Shown here: in pieces, positions 59,795 through 64,000 of the stretch
Numbering within the stretch: position 1 is the first letter of the stretch
Layout of the letters: every line of letters begins with the position of its first letter
NCBI RefSeq assembly: GCF_049446155.1
Contig: NZ_JBMSEE010000009.1
Location: 1 to 64,000, forward strand
DNA length: 64,000 bases
Direction of reading: 5' to 3'
Source of the DNA: Rivibacter sp049446155
Lineage (GTDB): Bacteria > Pseudomonadota > Gammaproteobacteria > Burkholderiales > Burkholderiaceae_C
Position numbers and translations under genes: made by a program
The notes under the pieces: generated by a model
What the model was told of the DNA's origin: nothing
Databases searched by the model: none
What the model saw: only the letters and a program-made list of their open reading frames with translations

Positions 59795-60349
59795 ATGACC
59801 CAGGATCTGGCCGGCATCCGGCTCGACAACGCGTTGCGCCTGTTCGACGAGTTCGTCAGCGCGACCGTGAAGCACCCCGACGCCGCCACCTTGCGCGGCC
59901 TTGAACGACGATTCGCCGAGCGGTTGGGCATCCAGCCGAGCTACTGGAGCCAGATCAAGAGCCGTTCGCGCCAGATCGGCGAGCGGCTCGCACGCCAGTT
60001 CGAGCAGGCCTGCCACAAGCCGCAGGGCTGGATGGACCGTCCCGCCGGCGCGACTGCACCTGCGGCACCGGCCGCTGCGCCAGCCTCCTTCAGTGCCGAG
60101 CCGCCGCGCGACGACGGCGTGCCGCGCGACGACGACGAGCGATTCATCGTCGGCCTGGTGCTGAGCTACTACCGGCGCCATCCGCAGCGCGCCCGCGCGC
60201 GTCTGCTCGACCTGCTGGGCGAGGTGCTGACCCCGCCCGCGGCGCCACCACCACCCGCGACGGCGTCCGCCAAGGCGGTCGCCGTCGACGATGCCGATGC
60301 CTGGGCGCGCGCTCAACGCGGCATTGCGCCGCTGAAGAAGAAGCGCTGA
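59795..60349 (+). CDS. Small HTH-like protein of unknown function
   Basis: The 184-residue protein was not recognised. Residues about 25-75 look like a Cro/CI-type helix-turn-helix (FAERLGIQPSYWSQIKSRSRQIGERLARQFEQACHK, described in part). An Ala/Pro-rich linker, an acidic stretch (PRDDDERF) and a helical segment YYRRHPQRARARLLDLLGE follow; the end is basic (KKKR). It is probably a DNA-binding protein. A hairpin at 60362-60378 follows the stop. Confidence 0.75.
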   Translation: MTQDLAGIRLDNALRLFDEFVSATVKHPDAATLRGLERRFAERLGIQPSYWSQIKSRSRQIGERLARQFEQACHKPQGWMDRPAGATAPAAPAAAPASFSAEPPRDDGVPRDDDERFIVGLVLSYYRRHPQRARARLLDLLGEVLTPPAAPPPPATASAKAVAVDDADAWARAQRGIAPLKKKR

Positions 60350-60361
60350 GCCGAGCCCAGA

Positions 60362-60378
60362 TCGGGCCGCCGGCCCGA
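60362..60378 (+). terminator. Hairpin after the HTH-like gene
   Basis: TCGGGCC-GCC-GGCCCGA forms a perfect 7-bp stem 12 bases after the stop codon. A second perfect stem, CCCCTAG-CC-CTAGGGG, follows about 15 bases later. Neither has a T-run, so both are only possible terminators. Confidence 0.5.
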
Positions 60379-60429
60379 CCGCGCCCGCATGCCCCCTAGC
60401 CCTAGGGGCGTCGCATCAGGCCAACAAGG

Positions 60430-60467
60430 CTTGCGCAAGATAATCAATTGTTTATCATCTGCGCAAG
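60430..60467 (+). promoter_or_regulatory. AT-rich interrupted inverted repeat with promoter-like elements
   Basis: CTTGCGCA (60430-60437) and TGCGCAAG (60460-60467) are inverted, and an inner GATAA/TTATC pair flanks CAATTG. The centre is strongly AT-rich in otherwise GC-rich DNA. A TTGCGC (60431-60436) and a TATCAT (60453-60458) lie 16 bases apart and could be a sigma-70 promoter reading right. The symmetry also suggests an operator. It is the only clear promoter-like spot in 60350-60779. Confidence 0.55.
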
Positions 60468-60546
60468 TTGTTCGTCGAAGCCCAGCGCTCTCGGCAAAGC
60501 AGCGAAGCCCTCCCCGTCACACCCATCCACCGACAGCCCGGTTGCC

Positions 60547-60678
60547 ATGTCATTTCTGAGTTCGTTCCAACGCCCCGCGCTCGAGCACGCTGCCTCCATG
60601 GCAGCCATCGCGCGCACCGCAGGTGTTGGCAATGCACGCAGGCCCCGGGCGGCCTGGCGGTCGAGTCGTCTCCTCTGA
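60547..60678 (+). ncRNA. Short transcribed unit: small RNA or 43-codon leader
   Basis: A transcript from the promoter-like repeat to the terminator at 60701-60740 would be about 270 bases. It contains a 43-codon frame from the ATG at 60547 (MSFLSSFQRPALEHAAS...) to the TGA at 60678, without a visible Shine-Dalgarno sequence. A hairpin, GAGTCG...CGACTC, lies at 60663-60692 right after it. It may be a small RNA, a small protein or a leader controlling the small genes downstream. Boundaries are estimated. Confidence 0.4.
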
Positions 60679-60700
60679 TCGACGAGCGACTCACCACCAA

Positions 60701-60740
60701 CGGCCCGGGATGGCGCAAGCCCCCGGGCCGTTTTGTTTTT
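60701..60740 (+). terminator. Strong intrinsic terminator
   Basis: CGGCCCGGG (60701-60709) and CCCGGGCCG (60722-60730) form a perfect 9-bp stem with a 12-base loop, followed directly by TTTTGTTTTT (60731-60740). This is one of the two best terminators in the window. It lies 40 bases before the ATG at 60780, so it either ends the short upstream transcript or works as an attenuator; an upstream GCCCCGGGC (60642-60650) could pair with either arm. Confidence 0.85.
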
Positions 60741-60779
60741 CCGCGCGCCGCAGACGGCGCGAGCTTCAAGGAGCGATCG

Positions 60780-60977
60780 ATGAACTGGACCCGCCATACC
60801 CCCCGCCACGCGTCGCAGCGCATCGCGATCGCCGTGCCGCGCCCGCGCAACCCGCATGCCCTGGCCGCCGGCCAGCGCATGGCCGGCGCGCACGGCCGCG
60901 GTGCCGGCGGCAAGCGCCAGCAGGCGCAGCGCGCACTCGCGCGCGAACTCGATGCCCTGGCCACCCGGGGCCCCTGA
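60780..60977 (+). CDS. Small basic protein, 65 residues, unknown
   Basis: The protein was not recognised. It is basic, rich in Arg, His and Ala, with no membrane span (MNWTRHTPRHASQR... then GRGAGGKRQQAQRALARELD). AAGGAG lies at a good distance before the ATG at 60780, which supports expression. It begins 39 bases after the terminator and may be the first gene of a unit that leads to the HDOD gene. Possibly nucleic-acid binding, judging only by charge. Confidence 0.55.
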   Translation: MNWTRHTPRHASQRIAIAVPRPRNPHALAAGQRMAGAHGRGAGGKRQQAQRALARELDALATRGP

Positions 60978-61037
60978 GCTTTTCGGCCGCCCGGCGTCCA
61001 GCGGGCGCGGCGGCCGGCCCGAACGATGGAGACGATC

Positions 61038-61283
61038 ATGACCACGAGGAGTTACGCCGGCGGCCCCACCGCCGTGTTGCCCACCAGCCCCGCCGGCAGC
61101 CTGAGGGCGCGCCTGGCCGCGGTGCTCAGAGCCTTGGCCGTGCTGCTCGCACGCGCCGCGGTGCTCGTCGCGACGCCACGGCCCAGCCGGCCCGTCGCAC
61201 CGCAGGCGCGCGAGTTCGTCGACGGCGCGCTGTACGAGGAAGGCCGACTTGTCGGCCACGTGAAGGGAGTCAAGCGCCTATGA
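61038..61283 (+). CDS. Small membrane protein, 81 residues, unknown
   Basis: From the ATG at 61038, with GGAG six bases before, the protein has 81 residues. An earlier ATG at 61026 has no ribosome binding site. Residues about 25-45 form one amphipathic or membrane helix (LAAVLRALAVLLARAAVLVA). The C-terminal end REFVDGALYEEGRLVGHVKG may be a small soluble domain. It overlaps the next small gene as ATGA. Confidence 0.55.
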   Translation: MTTRSYAGGPTAVLPTSPAGSLRARLAAVLRALAVLLARAAVLVATPRPSRPVAPQAREFVDGALYEEGRLVGHVKGVKRL

Positions 61284-61480
61284 ACGCGAGCGTTATCGTC
61301 GCCGCCGTTGCGGCGATGGCGGTGGTGAGCGCCTGCGAGTGCACGCAGGCGCCGGCCACGCTCGAGGCTGCCGCGGGTTTCCCCGGCTACAGCGCCTCGT
61401 GCGAGGACCGATACCCGGATCAAAGGGCACCCGCTTCGCACCCGAGCGGGTGCGAAGCGGGCCACCCTCACCGATGCTGA
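61280..61480 (+). CDS. Small putative lipoprotein, 66 residues
   Basis: The ATG at 61280 overlaps the previous stop codon. A short hydrophobic signal with lipobox VSAC (residues 16-19) is followed by CTQAP, so the mature protein would begin at the first Cys. It has four more Cys in about 45 residues. The 3' part coincides with a perfect 14-bp hairpin (61430-61461), and its stop codon overlaps the HDOD start by 7 bases. The family was not recognised, and the C-terminus may be shaped by a repeat insertion. Confidence 0.5.
   Translation: MNASVIVAAVAAMAVVSACECTQAPATLEAAAGFPGYSASCEDRYPDQRAPASHPSGCEAGHPHRC
61430..61461 (+). repeat. Perfect 14-bp stem-loop just upstream of the HDOD gene
   Basis: CCCGCTTCGCACCC and GGGTGCGAAGCGGG flank the loop GAGC. 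The stem ends 12 bases before the HDOD start codon, covering the place of its ribosome binding site, and lies within the last codons of the small lipoprotein gene. It could link translation of the two genes or be a REP-like insertion. Confidence 0.8.
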
Positions 61481-62325
61481 ACCGACCGCCGACCGACCTC
61501 GACGCCTGGACCGCATGCTTTCGCGACCAGGCGATCCCGGTGCTTGAACGCACCACCCAGGAACTCGCCTTGCTGCGCGAGGCGGAGGCGCGCCACGGCA
61601 GCGTCGACGCCCACCAGCTCGGCGAGACCCTGCGCCACGACCCGCTGATGCAGCTGCGCGTGCTGGCCCACGTGGCCGCGCTCGCGCGAGGCCGCGCCGG
61701 CGACGACGAGCGCCATGCCCCGGAAACGGTGATCGGCGCCCTCGTGCTGCTGGGCGTCGGCCCGTTCTTCCGCGCCTTCGAGGAGTTGCCCACCGTCGAG
61801 GCCCGCCTGGCAACGCAGCCGCAGGCGCTCGAAGGCCTGCGGCGCGTGATCCGCCGCGCCCACCGCGCCGCGACGTTCGCGCTCGGCTTCGCGGTGCACC
61901 GCATGGACGAGGACGCGCCGCAAGTGCACCTGGCCGCTTCGCTGCACGACTTCGCCGAGATGCTGCTGTGGTGCCACGCGCCGGCGCTGGCGCTGGAGAT
62001 CGAGCGCCGGCAGTCGCTCGATGCGACGCTGCGCTCGGTCGTCGTGCAGCGCGAGGTGCTGGGCATCGAGCTCGGCGCGCTCGAGCAGGCGCTGATGCAG
62101 GCCTGGTCGCTGCCCGAGCTGCTGCGCCGCATGACCGACGACCGCCATGCCGATCATCCGCAAGTGCGCAGCGTCGCGCTGGCGGTGCGCCTCGCGCGCC
62201 ACAGCGAAGCCGAGCGCGGCGGCTGGAACAACGCCGGCGTGCCGGCTGACCTGGCCGAGATCGGCGAGCTGCTCAACCTGTCGCCGGACGCCACGCTGAG
62301 CCTGGTTCGCTCGCTCGACGACTGA
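61474..62325 (+). CDS. HDOD domain protein
   Basis: The 283-residue protein has the HD-related output domain over about residues 10-210, with PLMQLRVLAHVAALARG, a VIGALVLLGVGPFF block and ASLHDFAEMLLWCHAP. HDOD proteins are signalling or regulatory proteins without proven catalysis, since the HD metal site is incomplete. It has no receiver or GGDEF part. It starts inside the preceding small gene, so translation is probably coupled. Confidence 0.85.
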   Translation: MLNRPPTDLDAWTACFRDQAIPVLERTTQELALLREAEARHGSVDAHQLGETLRHDPLMQLRVLAHVAALARGRAGDDERHAPETVIGALVLLGVGPFFRAFEELPTVEARLATQPQALEGLRRVIRRAHRAATFALGFAVHRMDEDAPQVHLAASLHDFAEMLLWCHAPALALEIERRQSLDATLRSVVVQREVLGIELGALEQALMQAWSLPELLRRMTDDRHADHPQVRSVALAVRLARHSEAERGGWNNAGVPADLAEIGELLNLSPDATLSLVRSLDD

Positions 62326-62351
62326 TCCCGCGGCCCTTCTACACTGGCCCG

Positions 62352-62969
62352 ATGACCGGCCCCGATCGCGCCTTCTGGCAGCAGCGCTTCGTCGACCAGC
62401 AAACGCCCTGGGACCGCGGCGCACCCAGCCCGCAGCTGGCGGCCTGGCTGGCCGACGGCACGCTCGCTGCCGGCATGCGCGTCGCGGTGCCCGGCTGCGG
62501 CGCCGGGCACGAGGTGCTGGCGCTGGCGGCCGCGGGCATCGATGTCGTCGCGCTCGACTACGCCCCGGCGGCCGTGGCCCTGGTGAGCCGGCGGCTCGCG
62601 CAAGCCGGCCTGCAGGCGCGCGTCGTCGAGGCCGACGTGCTGGCCTGGCAGCCCGAGGCGCCGCTCGACGCGATCTACGAGCAGACCTGCCTGTGCGCGC
62701 TGCATCCCGACCACTGGAGCGCCTACGCCGCCCAGCTGCAGCGCTGGCTACGCCCCGGCGGACGCCTCGCGCTGCTGGCGATGCAGGCGCCGCGCCCGGG
62801 CAGCCGCGACGGGCTGATCGAAGGCCCGCCCTACCACGTCGACATCAACGCGCTGCGCGCGCTGTTTCCGGGCGCGCCCTGGCATTGGCCGAAGCCACCC
62901 TATGCGCGTGTGGATCATCCGGCGCAAGCCCACTGGGCCGAGCTCGCGCTGGTACTCGAGCGACGCTGA
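62352..62969 (+). CDS. Thiopurine S-methyltransferase-family methyltransferase
   Basis: SAM-dependent methyltransferase of 205 residues. The N-terminus FWQQRFVDQQTPWDRGAPSP is the family opening, VPGCGAGHEVLALA is the SAM motif and YEQTCLCALHP the substrate-side block. Bacterial members methylate tellurite, selenium or other thiols and oxyanions, or remain untested. It follows the HDOD gene by 26 bases. Confidence 0.9.
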   Translation: MTGPDRAFWQQRFVDQQTPWDRGAPSPQLAAWLADGTLAAGMRVAVPGCGAGHEVLALAAAGIDVVALDYAPAAVALVSRRLAQAGLQARVVEADVLAWQPEAPLDAIYEQTCLCALHPDHWSAYAAQLQRWLRPGGRLALLAMQAPRPGSRDGLIEGPPYHVDINALRALFPGAPWHWPKPPYARVDHPAQAHWAELALVLERR

Positions 62970-63029
62970 TCCCGCGGGGCCGGCCGGCACCTACGTCGCG
63001 ATCGGCGTGCCGCGTGACTGGCTGAGCCG

Positions 63030-64000
63030 CTAGCGTGCGTGCGAGGTCAGGCGCGCGTAGTCGGGCACTTCACCGGGCACGGGCCGCGCCGAGCGCGCGC
63101 CCGCCGAGGGCGCGCCGACCGCGGCCTGCGGCGCAGCGCCGCTGCGCCGCATCGCCACGCCCACCGCCAGAACGTCGATCACCGCCAGGTGCAGGATGCG
63201 GCTGATCATCGGCATCTGGGTCGTCACGTCTTCGGCGTGGTCGATCGTGATGGCGAGCGTCGCGCGCTTGGCCAGCGGCGCATGGCTGGGCGTCAGCGCG
63301 ATCACGCGCGCGCCGCGCTCTAGCGCGGTGTCCACCGAGTCCTGCAGTTCCTGCACCTTGCCGGAGCCGGAGATGACGACGAGCACGTCACCTGGCCCCA
63401 GCACGCCGGCGGCCAGCTGCTGCACCCTCGGATCGGTATAGGCCGCGGTTGGCACGCCGAAGCGCAGGAACTTGTACTGTGCGTCCGTCGCGACGATGCC
63501 GTACTGGCCCACCGCATGAAAGTCGACGCGGCGCGCCGCGAGCAGCATGTCGATCGCGCGCTGCACCGCGTCGGCGTTGATCTCGTCGCGCGCCTTGAGC
63601 ACCGCGGCGGCCGTGTTGTCGAGCACCTTGGCCCCGAGCTCGTGGGTCGAGTCGGTGCGCTTGACCTGCGTGTGCGAGACGGGAATGGTTGACGTCAGCC
63701 CCGAGGCCAGCTTGAGCTTGAAGTCCGACAGGCCCGCGCAGCCCATGGAGCGGCAAAAGCGCACCACGGTCGGCTGGCTCACGCCGGCCTGGCGCGCGAT
63801 GTCGACGATCGGGTCCGACAGCGCGCTGCGCGGCTGTGCCAGCACCCAGTCGGCCACTCGCTGCTCCGCGCCCGACAGCGAGGCGCGCATCTGTCGCACG
63901 CGCTCGAGCAGGCTCGAGCCGCCGCTTTGGCGGCGCAGCTGCGCGTCGAGGATCGCCGATGCGCCCGACAGCGTGTCGGTGTCCGAGGTGATGACGAAGG
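63030..64000 (-). CDS. RpiR/MurR family transcriptional regulator, partial
   Basis: The gene runs off the right end; 323 codons are visible. The N-terminal HTH_6 domain includes LLERVRQMRASLSGAEQR and IARQAGVSQPTVVRF, and the SIS sugar-phosphate-binding domain follows with DFHAVGQYGIVATD and VLVVISGSGKVQEL. A GTG at 63899 would cut off the first helix of the HTH domain, so the true start probably lies beyond 64000. Such regulators sense phosphosugars and control sugar catabolism (HexR and similar). No target gene is seen. Confidence 0.9.
   Translation of the reverse strand, partial: FVITSDTDTLSGASAILDAQLRRQSGGSSLLERVRQMRASLSGAEQRVADWVLAQPRSALSDPIVDIARQAGVSQPTVVRFCRSMGCAGLSDFKLKLASGLTSTIPVSHTQVKRTDSTHELGAKVLDNTAAAVLKARDEINADAVQRAIDMLLAARRVDFHAVGQYGIVATDAQYKFLRFGVPTAAYTDPRVQQLAAGVLGPGDVLVVISGSGKVQELQDSVDTALERGARVIALTPSHAPLAKRATLAITIDHAEDVTTQMPMISRILHLAVIDVLAVGVAMRRSGAAPQAAVGAPSAGARSARPVPGEVPDYARLTSHAR

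Noticed and set aside
1..64000. tRNA, rRNA, CRISPR arrays, prophage or transposase genes
   Set aside because: None was seen by eye; a tRNA or CRISPR search program on the window would be decisive.

Overview
The window is high-GC, densely coded DNA that reads like the chromosome of a betaproteobacterium of the order Burkholderiales, most likely from the Rubrivivax / Leptothrix / Methylibium neighbourhood. This is inferred from gene content, codon bias toward G/C in third positions, and intergenic repeats typical of that group; no marker gene settles it. No rRNA, tRNA, CRISPR array, prophage or insertion sequence was recognised.

Layout. (1) 1-2311 is the end of a chromosomal integron: an IntI-type tyrosine recombinase on the + strand and, diverging from it, at least two gene cassettes on the - strand with recognisable attC sites and small membrane-protein genes. 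(2) 2437-19455 is an assimilatory nitrate/nitrite island: nirB, a secreted protein with two NarX-like P-box motifs, nirD, nasA, cobA and coaX in one - strand run; a PP2C phosphatase/Ser-Thr kinase fusion diverging from nirB; narK; an ANTAR protein carrying two P-box-like motifs; a nitrate ABC transporter (nrtA-nrtB-nrtD); and nasT. The leader of nrtA contains a hairpin with an A1/G4 hexaloop that overlaps a strong intrinsic terminator, the architecture expected of an ANTAR-controlled attenuator. (3) 19572-23881 holds the fused B12 mutase icmF, preceded by a perfect 20-bp palindrome, and a transglutaminase-like protease.

(4) 23865-28793 is an accessory module: a SARP-type regulator fused to an alpha/beta hydrolase, diverging by only 33 bp from a PHB-depolymerase-like protein that lacks its nucleophilic serine, a second hydrolase, a sterol desaturase/fatty acid hydroxylase and an SDR. 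(5) 28927-35653 contains M61 and M48 peptidases, a DUF72 protein, a GlxA-type AraC regulator, a cysteine hydrolase and a monooxygenase-like dimeric barrel protein. (6) 36212-42329 is a lanthanide-type methanol dehydrogenase cluster (xoxF, xoxG, xoxJ) with two unnamed periplasmic proteins, a metallo-beta-lactamase-fold relay protein and a fused SoxYZ-like carrier. (7) 42331-50663 carries an MFS transporter, AMP nucleosidase, a LysR regulator, an L-lactate dehydrogenase-type flavoenzyme, a lipoprotein and an EF-G paralogue.

(8) 50675-58284 is a - strand minor-pilin operon (pilE, fimT, pilV, pilW, pilX, pilY1, then a TonB-like protein). (9) 58487-64000 has purT, a small HTH-like protein, a compact unit with its own AT-rich promoter-like inverted repeat and terminator, three small proteins leading into an HDOD protein, a thiopurine-methyltransferase-family enzyme and a partial RpiR-family regulator that runs off the window. 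Together the genes suggest a free-living aerobic heterotroph that assimilates nitrate, can oxidise methanol or other alcohols with a rare-earth enzyme, and builds type IV pili.
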